64,000 nt of DNA, taken from NCBI GenBank assembly GCA_014706295.1, contig JACSVZ010000002.1, forward strand, positions 59,047,617 to 59,111,616, given 5' to 3'. A program made the translations under genes and the position numbers. The notes below the pieces were generated by a model. That model did no database searches and was not told the origin of the DNA. It saw only the letters and a program-made list of their open reading frames with translations. Positions 22,720-34,328 of this stretch are shown one piece after another (position 1 is the stretch's first letter; each line of letters begins with the position of its first letter). This DNA comes from Lycocorax pyrrhopterus obiensis. Lineage: Eukaryota > Chordata > Aves > Passeriformes > Paradisaeidae.

Positions 22720-25700
22720 CCCTAAGGGTGAAGTCTGGCAGGATTAAACATTGAATGTAAACTCTTTTTTCTTTTTTTTTTATTTTAAAGTTAGAAAAGA
22801 AATAAAATCAGAAGTTTTCCTCTTGCTTAGTCCAAGGGTGATATATTATTCATCTGTAACTCTGAGGTTTCAAGTCTAGACCAATGCACAAGTACAAAGA
22901 AATAAAAGTACAAACACCTAGGACTGAGGCATGCTCTCATTTACACAAAGGTAGGTCTGCACAGGCTCCTTTGATTTACCTCAGCACAGCCAAGAAGAAC
23001 ATTTCCCTGCCATGCAGCCAGGAATTGCTCTCAATTAAGAGCCCTGAACAGCAGTCTGCAGAACAAATTCCAGTCCCTCCACTGCCAGAGGAAGCCTTCA
23101 TGGTGTGAAGCCTCATACAACCACCAGGAGAGGCTGAACTCAAAATCAGGCTTTTAGGGAAACACTAAATGCAATACTAAAGTGAGAAATATTTTAGTGA
23201 CATTTACATCGAAGAATATACACACAAAAGAGGATATTCACAATCTACAATCACCAAATGCTGGAACTCTCAAAAGCCTGGAGAATATGCTGCTTCTGCT
23301 GGATAAAGAAAAGGTTGGGTATGCTGTGCATTTCCAAGCCTACCAGGACTCAACATTCTGTTTCTAAATCAGTAGATATGAAATGGAGCCTTATACCTGC
23401 TTCCAGACTACTTAAACTTGTCATGAAAAGACTTTTCAAAATTTCTCTTTTTTTCACTCTCTTTCATATGTAACCCTGATCAGCTTCCTTAATCCATATA
23501 TATTTGCAAAGGTTTCTTCAGCCTTTAAATTCATACTCAGAAAAGTCCTTCCTGAAACACCTTTGATGACTTTACAGTCATATAATAACATTAAAAACTA
23601 CCACTCAAAGGCCGAATAAATGACCTTGAAAAACACAATAGACAAGAACACAGCAATAAAATCATTCTAGGTACAGAACTTATAGCAAATCAACCTTATC
23701 CGAACCAGAACTGGTGTGACTAGAGTTGTTCTTGCCTTCTTGTAGGCTGAATAGAGGAGACTTTCTTAAGGAATTGATATGACTTTCCCTTAAACAATGA
23801 ACACAAGTTCAACTGAATGCAAGCTGGAAAAAACCCTAAAACTTAGCTGGGAACTTAGACTGAATATATTAATTTGAGTACTGCCACAGAAACTGTGTCT
23901 GATTAAACGAAACAGGATCATGATTTTACTGTATAGTGAAAGCCATCATATAAAAGATACCATGCAAAGTTAGCATACCCATGCACATCAATAGAAACCA
24001 CAGCCAAGCCTCTTGTGGCTTCACTGATTGCTTAAGCCTGGCAGGTAAGGCTGGTCATTATTCTGAGCACGCATGTAAGTTCAGAAATATGTCAACATGC
24101 ATTATTGCAATCAACATGCATTACTGTACATCAGCGTGCATTACTGTAATCAAATTTAACAGCTCAACCGAACAACAAGGTCATGCAGTCTGAAAAGATG
24201 GCAAAAGGTCCAGTAATGGCAACAAAGTGGTACTGGACTGTCCATGGAGACAGGGCTCTGCCGTCAAAGTATAACTGCAGTTTCACTGCAAGACTCAGTC
24301 TTGATGGTCTACCATAATCTTCATTAACTAGAAACACATTATAGTGAGCTCCAAAAGCAATCATTTCTGATGTCAGAATTAGAAATTAAAATTTATGAGA
24401 TGTGCTTCATGTCCTGGGAAATATCTGCTTTTTCAAGTATTTCTTCCTTAACTCCAGAACATTATCAAAGGCAGTTTGTGAGGGAAGAGAATTAATCTGT
24501 GAGAACCAAGTAAAAATTTCATCCTGACAGGTCAGAATAAAGTAGAATTCTAACCCATACAGACTTTAGCCTTGGGATAATATTTGAAAAGCTCTAAAGA
24601 GGCTTGAGTTTCACTCAGAGTTTTGTTGAAGGAATTTACATTGTGATTGCAGAGTCTCCATAGAGGCTCTGGCTTCCTGGCTTTACCAGCTGAAAAAAAT
24701 TGCACCAATAATCTGAAGGAAAACAACTGTTTTTCCTGCTGTCCATTACAATCTGATCAGCATGGAGTACCTAGGATTCTCATACTTCGCTCTGAGAAGT
24801 TAAAAAACCCCTCACCTTCCGACAAGCTCAGTCTATCCTTCATCCTATTACTTAGAACATTCAATGATTTACAGTGTTGACAATGCACTTTCTCTAGCAA
24901 TTGTTTCCATCTCGTTTCCAAAGCAGGATGTTCCTATTTTTAGAAACATATTAACCCCCCTTCCTAAAAAAAACCCCAAAGTCCAAAACCAAACAAAACC
25001 CTGGAGTTTTTTCTCTATACATTGCAAAAATCTGTCCATCATTATGATAATGACCTTCAGACAGTGGGACAGGTTCCTGGCTGACACTGCCTTACACCAC
25101 TCGTGCAAACAACACACCCGGACCCATTAATGGGAATCACATATTGTTTCCTTCATTAATCTGCACCGCTTGTGTGGTTAAACCAGCACATTCCCATCGT
25201 TGTTGACTCTGAATGTGGTGTTCTATTATTGCTCATGCAGTTCAGTGTTGCTTCAGCTGTAAACAAATGCAGAGTTCAGCTGTGAATGAACTCCTTCCAG
25301 CTCAGGCAGTAACAGCCCAGTAATGCCAAAGCCACCTGGACCAGGAGGGGTACACAGCACAGCAAACAGGGCTCACAATCCATGCACTACCACAGCAAGG
25401 GAGGGACCGAGGGGGAAGAGATGGCAAAAGGGAGAGACGCTGAAAGGATGCAAATGTTTATACCCTCGAAGTCACCACAGTAAGCAGATCTGCACTAAGA
25501 GATATCCATTTTCAGACAAATGGGTATCCAAGCAGTATTTTCCTTGATTCAAAGCTGGTTTAACGTGACAAACATTTTAAAGCAATAGTTTACATCCAGT
25601 TCTAACTTGAGAAATTAACAAGTGAGTGGAAACAAGCTTCCAATTCAGGATTCACTTCTGTTCAACACCCTGGATAGATGAAATCCCAAAGTCTAAGAAA

Positions 25701-26154
25701 TGCGCTAGACTTGAAGAAGTTTGGTTTAGTTTTCAGAGGTACACACAAAAGAATTATTTTCACAGCTGTGCCAAATCCCTGGAGGACGGTTTATCCTAAA
25801 TCTGGTTTCGTTCTCGTCCTTTTTCCTTAATCTGGCCAGTTTCTCCTTAAACATTTTAAAATCACGGATGTCTTGTAACTCAAGACAGTGGGGCAAATGT
25901 GCATAAAATGATGACGTGAGGAATCTGCTTCACAGCCAACACACAACTGCTTTACAGTACATCTAGGAAACCTCATTGTCAGTCCATCCCAAGAACGTGT
26001 CTGACTAGAAACATTAAAAGAAACCCCAACAAACATTACAAGATGGAAAGAGATATATAATAAACAAATAAACATGTTCATAAATCCTCTCCAGAGTTCC
26101 CAGAGGACCATGCTCCAATCCTAGGTGTACCAAACTAAGCCAGTGTAATAGTGA
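22720..26154 (-). other. Inferred intron DNA with one short tandem repeat
   Basis: No gene recognised. It holds the three-copy tandem repeat at 24092-24149 and a T/A-rich patch at 22765-22790; otherwise it looks unique. Confidence 0.5.
24092..24149. repeat. Three-copy ~20-bp tandem repeat
   Basis: Units at 24092-24110, 24111-24130 and 24131-24149 follow the pattern TCAACATGCATTACTGTAA with a few substitutions. Each carries the palindrome ATGCAT or its variant GTGCAT. Copy number is low. Confidence 0.85.
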
Positions 26155-26224
26155 CTTGGTTCTGTTAACAGTTAGACTTCATGATCTTAAAGGTCTTTTG
26201 CAACCTAAATGATTCTATGATTCT
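26155..26224 (+). mobile_element. CR1 LINE 3' tail
   Basis: The segment reads 'gttagacttcatgatctt', 'aaaggtcttttgcaaccta', 'aatgattctatgattct', the standard CR1 terminal sequence in plus orientation, heavily 5'-truncated. Confidence 0.88.
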
Positions 26225-29200
26225 GCTGTGTGTCAGCACCCATTTTCCCCTAAGGAACAATGGAGTTCAGGCAGAGAAGGGTATCACTAGCACGGCCCCA
26301 ACTGCTGCCATGGAGCTCCCGCTCACGAAACGTGAGCAGTGGGCATCCTGGCACTGCTCTGCATACGGATGAAGATGGATCTTATCCATTACTCCCTGCT
26401 CAGCTTGTATCAGTCTATTTATTGTGTTCATGGAACCATTTATAGATGGCTGAGACTAACAGCTCTAACTCAATTGCCAAAAATCCCCCACACCATTAAT
26501 ATTTACAAAGTGCTTCTTGTGGGTACCATCTCAGTCTAAATACTATTTGTATCTTCAAGAAACACAAAGCTCTGAAAAAGATGAGAATAATCTCCATAAA
26601 CACCAACATGTGTAATTCTTCTTCTTGAAACAACACTGAAAGGATACATTTTTAATGCTTTATTTTTGTTTCATCTCGTTTCTTTAATATTCCTAGAATC
26701 TTGAGTACATTTTTTCTTTTAAATGCTCATATTCTTTCCCATTTGCCAAACATTGATTTTCCTTCTGCAACTTGTGCAGAACTCTAATTTAACACACTTT
26801 AGTTGGATCTCTTGTTTTCAACGAACTTCACAAATTCTACTGAGAGCTCAGAAAGACACTAGTTAACCAAGCAGCACAGAGCATTGAGAACCATTATTTG
26901 TGCAGATATCCTGCAAACATAGTGGTTTTACATTTATTTTGACCAATAGCTGGCGTCACAGTTTAGAGTCTTAATTATCTTTATTTTTAAAGTAGTTATT
27001 TAGAACCCTGAAAGAGAAAAAGAAAGAAATAATTTGGGACCTTTTCTGCTCAGGAATAGGAATACACTAGAGTGGCTTAATTCAATTACAGTAATTGAAA
27101 TTCCTCCTTTAGTTTTCTGTCACTTGGAAAAAATACCACAAACCTCTGACTCACTTTAAAGATTTAGATTTTGTCACCAAATGGTTGTGAAATGGCAAAT
27201 TTGTTGGTAGAACCTGAACAATTATCAGAGATGCCAGCTCATGTTAAGGAGCTGGGAGACTGCATACCTCTTATCTTAATTCCTGGGTGAAAAAACAAAG
27301 AGATTTTAAATATCTAATAGGAAGAAAAATGTTCCAGAAATTGCTCTTCATGCACTTAAGGTTAGTGAAAGCACAGGAAGTTTGAAGATGTAAAGCACTC
27401 ATCCTAAAGCACATCAGCTTTCAGTAAACCATCACAGATGATTTTCGAGTTTTCAAGGGCAGAAGAACAATATTAAGAAAGCAGAGTGACTCTAGCCCGT
27501 GTCTCATCTTAAATAACATAGGGAGTGTCCACCCTCTCCGCTGGGAAGTCAGGAAAAAGCCACTTGTCTTTCATCAGGCAATATGACCAGCACCAGAACC
27601 TTCACAAATATTATTTTTTTCACTCAGCTCACCATTTAACCACAGTGCACAGAATCTTAATTTGCATTTGTATCTTAGTCCAGTGAAGAACAAAACAAAG
27701 TGAGGAGCAAGGAAAGCATCTCCCACAGGCAAAACACTACACAAGAGGAACAGAAGCAAGAGTCTGACTTTCTGTGGGGCTAAACTGCCTCTTGAAATGG
27801 AACGTGTGTGTGGCGCAGAGGCAGCATACACCAGGAAAGCAGTACCAAGTAACTTGAAGTCGTCAGGTTTAATTAATTGATTCTTAAAAATGCCTGATGC
27901 AAACCAAGCATTAAAGTCCCCTGACTGATTATGACACCTCTTACAATCTGATGAAGACACTCACCTGAGTAGGGAAACACGCAAGTCGGGTAACTCAAAA
28001 TTAATGTCTTAACTGAGCAGATAAGTTATTCCATGCAATTCAAGGCACACTGAGTATTTAAAGAGGTACTACACCAGAGCTGATAAGGTTTCTTCATTTT
28101 TTTAGGAGAGCTGCAAAACGTTTGAAAAGAAATAATCTCAATCCTTATCACCTACATGCATCTGAAAGTTTTTGACCCCTCGACTGAAACCCATTTGTAT
28201 CACAAATTTAACACGCCAGTCCTTGACTGCCCATGTCATTTTTAAAGTAAGAGAAAGGCTCCTCAACCACTTACACCTTTAAAAAATTAGGAGTTTCTTC
28301 TATCTCCAGTTGCCTGTTTCTTCTCTTAATACCATTTAAATCGAACATTTATTTTTATCATTCATTCGGTCTTAAAATGTTGCCTCTTTTTCTTCCTTGC
28401 AAACAATCTGAGGACACAGGGATCACATCCATCTCAGTCTTCCCCCCTGACTGCTCAAAACAAGCAATCAAATAGCTGTGTGCATGCAAGTTCACAAGCT
28501 AAAAGCCATGCTGAGCATTCAGAAGACAACACTCTGGAATAATTCCTCACCCGGGTACTCACCCAGTACCAAGAGCACCAGTTCACGATATTAGCACAGG
28601 TACAGCTACAGCATCGTCAGTTCCCACCAGCTTTTCTGGCTCTAGCTTCTCCAATTAGACTGGTCTCATGCTAGAGAAGTCCAAGGGTTTCCACAGTGTC
28701 TAAAAATCCATCCAGCACCGGCTTGATTACTGAGCCTGTCTGAGTGCAGACGGTGCTGGGTTCAGTGCACGGCACAATCTGATTACCTGGGGGCAATTTC
28801 TTACAGTGTCCTGAAATCATAGTGAGGCATTTAAAAGGATTTCTCCCAGAATCAAACACAATGACAAAGGAAAGGGAAATACAAGAAGTATTCAAAGACC
28901 ATCACAGTCCTGCCTAAGTCCAGCAAAGAAATGCAATTCTAATGAAACTCTTCTCTCATCTATTTTATCAGCACGGAGCTACTAAGGCGAAATTAAAGAA
29001 ATAAACTCACACGTTTAAGGACTTCAAAACGAAAGCCGCATAAACAAAGCTGGGCTATATTAATGGGGACCCTGACGATAGATCCTGGCACCATGAGAGT
29101 TAGTCATACAAAGGGCTTCGTCACACTTAAAAACTGAGCTGAAAGTTTTCTTTCTGTGCTGTTTTAAAGCCATTCCGTACTTAAGCCCGAAGTGATGGCA

Positions 29201-30390
29201 AACATTTATTGACAGTTAATGCAGTGCTCCTGCGATGTATTATTAGGCACAAGCCCAGAGGCACAAGGCCAAGTGCTGTTAATCTCCTGGCGAGTGCCTT
29301 AGTGTCTCAGATGCGTACTGCCTGAAAATATCCGGGGATATCGCTAATGTTTTTTAAAAGGCAGGAGTCTTGAGTTTTCACAGAAACTGATACACTGATT
29401 AACCCACCAAAACAAAAGTGTAATGGAAAAAGCCTTGCAACAATTCACCCAGTTTCTAAACCCTGTTTTCCCACATCAGGAGTGATGTATCAAAAAAAAT
29501 ACTACCCTCCTCTGCCTTACCTCATGCTTTACTTCAGCAGTGTCAAATCACATCTTTCTTGCTTGGCTAAAAACCTTTCCAAAACAAGTGAAAACATCTA
29601 TCAGCTTTTACCCAAGGGAAATGAATTGCTGAATATTCAGTCACAGGTTTCCTTCCAAATGCTCTGCTTGTTTGTTTTAGAGAAGCCTTAAGAAGGGCAA
29701 ATAAAAGGTTTGAAATCCTTCGAGCAAAGCTGACTTCTTTCTCTGAAGGTCACCCTCAAGTCTTTTCAGAACCGTGGAAATAGCCCAGGGGTGGGATAAG
29801 CAGACTCAAAAGACAGCTTTTCTTCTCAAGTAACTTTGATGCCTCAGGCTGAACTAAAAAAATGCCCTCAGGCGGAGGTTTGCCACTTTTTATGGACCTA
29901 TCCAATTATACCCTGGGGAGAAGGATGCAGTAAGAAGTTCCTCTTGCAAAAGTAACTCCTGCACAAGCGCTTCAAAGAAAGGAGAGCTTGCATCTTCAGA
30001 AAGACTCCACTAGAAGTGATCAGGTTCGTCGGGACAAACCTTAACCACTGTTTTCAGGGTCAGTGCCAAAGCTGGAATATTCAAACCACACGATGTAGAT
30101 CTCAATCAAATTAGCCCCTTCATATTCCTTCAGAATTTACGGTCTGATCATACTAATAATAGGCACTCAAATTGATAGTAACGCATTTAGCAAACATCAA
30201 CTATGACTGCCATGCCTATTCAGAGCAAATTTTGACTAGGATCCAAACTGAAATTCATAATCACGTTAGCTAAACATATTTAGGAGATGTTGCAACCTGA
30301 CTAAAGATTTAATTTTGTGTAAACCTTGAGAAAGACGCGGGAAACCAGCGGGAGCTCTGCCTAAGCAAAAACTACAGGATCTGGGGCTCC
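26225..30390 (-). other. Inferred intron DNA approaching the CpG island
   Basis: No gene or transposon recognised. ORFs reach 128 aa (27574-27960, minus) without domains. The part at about 29160-29420 is less AT-biased and free of simple repeats; it might be a conserved noncoding element, but only an alignment could show that. Confidence 0.45.
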
Positions 30391-30849
30391 TGTGCAGCTC
30401 CATGCACGGGCACACCACCGTGACAGCTCCGCACACCCCGTTTCTGTAGCGAAAGCGAATCGCCACCCAAAAACCGCAAGCAGGCAAGCGAACAAAGAAG
30501 CGCTCCGGGGCAGTCCGGGCAGGGCAGCGGCTGCGTCCCCCAGCTCCCGGCGGCCCCGCGCAGCCCCGTTACCTCCTCCCGCGGGTGCGGTGCCGCTCCG
30601 CAGCGCAGCGCAGGGCCCGGCCCGCCCGGCCAGCGCCCCGGCCCGGGGCAGGCGGCAGGGACGGGGCGGGGCGGCCGCGCTTCTGCCCGGCTCTGGCAGC
30701 GCCCCTCGCTCCGCGCACGGCCCGGGGCAGGGACGGGACCCGCAACTTCGCGCACGGTGCCGCCGGCCAGCGGCGAAGTTGCCGCCATCCAGCGCCAGTC
30801 CCTCGCCCAGCGGGTGCCCCCGGCCCGCCCTCCCGCAGCCCCTCTCACC

Positions 30850-31115
30850 TCAGGCGCTGCCTCCTCCCCGCCAGGACCGGGGACGGCGCCGGCTGCTCCC
30901 CGCTCCATGGCCTCGCCCCGCTCCCGGCTCCCCAGCTCGCTCCGGCTGGCGCGGCCCCGCTCGCCGCCGCCGCAGCCCCAGCGCCGGCCCCGGAGCGCCG
31001 CCTGCCGCCGGGGCACGGCCCCTCCGCCCCCGAGCGCCGCCGCCCCCCGCCAGCCGCCGGGGCAGCGCTGCCCCAGCCCGCCCTGCGGAGCCTCAGCGGG
31101 GCACCGTCCTGGCCG
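30850..31115 (-). other. KCNG2: Candidate non-coding first exon of KCNG2
   Basis: Bounded on the inner side by the donor CTGAG|GTGAGAGG. The start is only a guess, placed about 30 bases downstream of a TTAAATA box (31143-31149, minus). It contains an ATG at 30907-30909 that opens 20 codons (MERGAAGAVPG...) in phase 0 up to the donor. Spliced to 1908 this runs into the uORF and stops; spliced to 1840 it would extend the KCNG2 reading frame. No transcript evidence is available to me. Confidence 0.35.
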
Positions 31116-31142
31116 GGCAGCGGCGGTCACGTTTCATTCATG

Positions 31143-31149
31143 TATTTAA
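31143..31149 (-). promoter_or_regulatory. TATA-like box in the CpG island
   Basis: The minus strand reads GGTTAAATACATG at the edge of the most GC-rich part, and an AACGTGAC E-box-like motif follows. It is suitably placed for a minus-strand start near 31115, but such AT-rich boxes occur by chance. Confidence 0.25.
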
Positions 31150-31680
31150 CCAGCAGCCCCCTCCCCTCATCGGGGCAGCTGGCGTGAGTTGCCCAAACGC
31201 TCAGCCCGAGCTCGACCGTGACGCTCTTTGGGGCAGCGAACGCGCTCTCCCGGGCGCCGGACCTGTGCTGGCCGCGCTGCGGCCCCGGCTGAGTTTCCCG
31301 CTCCGCTCCGAGCCCGCCGGTGGCTCCGGGCAGCCGGCAGGTGAGCGCTGTCAGCGAGCCTCCGGGGCGTGCCAGGCGCTTCCCAAGGCGGGGACAGCCC
31401 TTTCCACGAGTTTCTGCCCCAGGCCGGCCGCAGCCGGAGCCCGTCGGGGAGGCGGGAGCGGTGCCTGCAGCCCGCGGCACGCAGCGACAGTGCCCCGGCA
31501 GAGCGCGGCTTGGCTCGGACCCTGCCCCAAGCGCTGGCGGGGTTCGCGTGTGACGGGGCTGCCGGGACCCCTCGTGGGCGCAAAGTGGGGAGCGACGGTC
31601 ACAGACGGTCGGGCAGAGACATCGTTACCCTGCCTGATGTCTCCGGTCCGCGAGCGGGCGCTTGGGGGAATGTTAAGGCT

Positions 31681-32026
31681 TTGGATGCCGGTACGAGTGC
31701 TCAGGCTCTGCTCGCGCGTACACCGCCGCAGGATGCCGCTCCACCAGGCAAACAAGAAGCATGCCACGCTCATAACTTTTATGGTTTTAGTAACGAGGAT
31801 GCTCTACTCTGCCTCCTCCCTCTCCCCCTCCCACCCCCATAGGTACCAGTTACAACCTATTTGTAAGGGTAGAAATGCGTTTCCTGAGGTGTTTCTTTGA
31901 TCTCCTGCCAGCTTTTTCAAAATGCCTCTGTGGCTAATACCTGGCTCCAGATTTTGTAAATCTTAACACATTTTATTTTATTTTATGTGGATTCTGGCAT
32001 TCATTAATTTTAATTTTTGGTGTGGG
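31681..32026. other. CpG-island shore with a plus-strand acceptor-like tract
   Basis: GC content falls rapidly here. A long C/T tract ending CCCCATAG at 31842 looks like a strong plus-strand acceptor, about 500 bases after the plus-strand donor at 31340-31341. Together they could define a small intron of a divergent noncoding RNA; this is inference only. Confidence 0.3.
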
Positions 32027-32109
32027 TTTTTTTTTTTTTTGGTTTTTTTTTTGGTTTTTTTTTTTGTTTTGTTTTGGGTTTTTTTGTTTGTTTGTTTGTT
32101 TGTTTTTTT
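32027..32109. repeat. T-rich (TTTG)n low-complexity tract
   Basis: More than 80 bases containing only T and G until a single A at 32110: long T runs split by GG or GGG, then four TTTG units. It resembles a decayed homopolymer/microsatellite. Confidence 0.9.
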
Positions 32110-34311
32110 AGTATTTCCTTCCCTTCCTCTTGGGGAAAATTCTGGCTAGTTCTGGCATCTGTCATGATTTTTGCCTCTTAATACTGAAACAAAGATTATG
32201 TGTGTATTAATTAGTTTCTTTTCTCGGTTAGTGGATCGACTGCAAGAATTTTTTAGGTCAAACTTGATACAAACTGTCAGTTCCAGGCAGCCCCTTGTCT
32301 CTGCAAGGAGCCAACTCTGCCTCAGAGAAAGCAGGACATAGTACTGCCTATGTTATCTGTAATAGGGAGATTCTTATCTTATTAGGGAGATTCTCTTTGT
32401 GCATGTATATGCATTTCATGGTTTTTACTAATTATTGCTTACATCCACTACAAAATCTATCAAGTTTCAAGGGAACAATTCATTGCTCTTGAACTATTTG
32501 GTTTTCAAGACAGCAGTGAAGAAGTAATTGGCAATTTAAGTATTGCCTTCTAATTCCATTTCATATTCTGTTTGTCTTGCATTATGAAAAGACAAACAAA
32601 CAGCACCTTGCTCACGTCCTTCTCAACTCCATCTCGGCACTGCTTCTTGCAGGCTCTCTATGAATCATTCCCCTCTGCTCTCCCGCTGAAGTCTGGAAGT
32701 GAGACAGGTATCACAATATCTGACCTTGTTTGTATCAGTATTAAAGAACTATTTGAAAACACTTGTCTTTCTCATACAGCAAGATCTTTTTATTTTCATT
32801 TTTTGCTGCTTGACAGCACAGATAGCCTGGAACATATTTCCACTGGCACGAGGTTTTCGTGCAGTTACTTTTCTGTGCTAGTTCTGTTTGTTCATTTAGC
32901 ATGGATTTATCCCACCTGCATATGCCTTGTATTTCCTCAAAATACTCTGTATTAAAATACACAGAGGTATGTATTTTTTTCTTCCCCCCTGTGTAATTCC
33001 TAATAAGTAATTTGACAAGGCTATGGAGATTAGGATCTCACTTCTATTTGCAAACTGAAGTGGTACTATTATCTTCAGAGGTTACCTTTCAGCTTGCACT
33101 GGAGATTACTTGTACATCCCTAGAAGTGAATAGTGAGCATGACTGGACAGGTGTAATTCCACTTTTAATAATTCCAAAATTTTAAACAGCATTCTGTCTC
33201 CCCCACCCCCCAGTTCCACAAAGTTGCAGTTTCTTTACTAGATGCACTAAGTCCGATGATAGTGAAGACTAACATTGAAGATCAATAACAGAATGTTATT
33301 TATGGGGTCTGTGCCACTTACCATTAAAAATAATACAATTCCAGTTTTCTAAACAGATGGGGAAAAGGTTGCATGGAAAAGTTAACTGGTTTGGACAGGA
33401 TCAAAATGGTACAGTCTCGGCAGAACTGATGTTGAAAACTGGGTCTCTGGCTCCAGCCTTTTTCTCTCAGTGCAGTTGCTTTGGTACTGCTTTGTGCTCC
33501 TGTTCCTTGAAGGCCACGTCGTGTGCCATTCCCGACTCACACAGCACCCACAGCTGAAGCAGGGAGGCTACAGGCACCATTCCAATCCTCCTGAAGACCC
33601 TCACAGCAGAAGTAGGCCACAAAAGGTAAATTGGCAGCTTTGTTTCCTGCCCATGCCTATAGAAAAGTGGGATAGCAACCATCCCTTCTTACTCTTCTTC
33701 CTGAGCTTGCTTGGGGTAAATACAACTGAGTTTGATTTGCAATCAAGCCTTTCTACTGCAATTAAAAACACGTTTTTATGGCTTTCTGTGAGGAGCTCTC
33801 TTTATACAGAAGCGTGGGTGCGGCCTCACCAGTCTTCCAGTTTAAAAATTTTGTTTTCTACTTGGACCTGGTCCTGCTTCAAATGGAATCACCTGAAGTC
33901 CCAACAATTTAAGAGGAGTGTGATTAAATGCTTTGCAGGTGTGTTTACCCATATCTTTCCAATCCATCCCACTAGTGCTGCTATTGCTTCTGTTCCACAG
34001 ATGGCAGCTTCAGTGGCAGTGACATGGCAAACGTGGAAGACACTGCACACATCAGTTTAACTTCTTCAATTAGTTTAAAATTTCTTAAATATGTTTAAAT
34101 GTTTTTAAAAAGTAATAAGCATAAAGCCAATTGCTTGCACTGCTCACCAAGACCTACTTTCATAAAGCAAAAAAAAAAGCAGATTTAAGTGCAATATTTT
34201 AAGGGTTTTTTAAAATCTGAAATCTGAGAAAAGCTGGAATATCATCCCAGAGCTGTGAAGGGGGAAAGAATGCCTTTTCCTTTAGACTCACAACAGAATA
34301 ACTCCTAGCAT

Positions 34312-34328
34312 TGTGGTGGTGGTGGTGT
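34312..34328. repeat. (TGG)n microsatellite
   Basis: Five to six TGG units followed by degenerate TTGCTGGTGA. Short and not associated with any gene seen. Confidence 0.85.

Larger units (their letters stand above)
30480..31680. promoter_or_regulatory. CpG island, probable KCNG2 promoter
   Basis: About 1.2 kb of very GC-rich, CpG-dense sequence in an otherwise AT-rich window, with repeated GC-box cores (GGGGCGGGGC at 30662-30672) and no TEs. It is the only such island upstream of the KCNG2 coding exon. On the minus strand it holds good donors: GAG|GTGAGAGG (exon end at 30849) and GGAG|GTAACGG (exon end at 30573). Either could splice to the acceptor at 1909-1911. A plus-strand donor (CAG|GTGAGC, exon end 31340) suggests divergent transcription. 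The long open frames across it on both strands are explained by GC bias. Confidence 0.85.

Noticed and set aside
30372..31130. 252-aa minus-strand ORF in the CpG island
   Set aside because: Same GC effect, and it reads through two good donor sites. Only its first 20 codons after the ATG at 30909 are considered as possible leader.
30392..31900. 502-aa plus-strand ORF (and 200-, 157- and 130-aa relatives) across the CpG island
   Set aside because: All six frames are nearly stop-free because of extreme GC content. The translation is Pro/Ala/Arg/Gly-rich without any domain.
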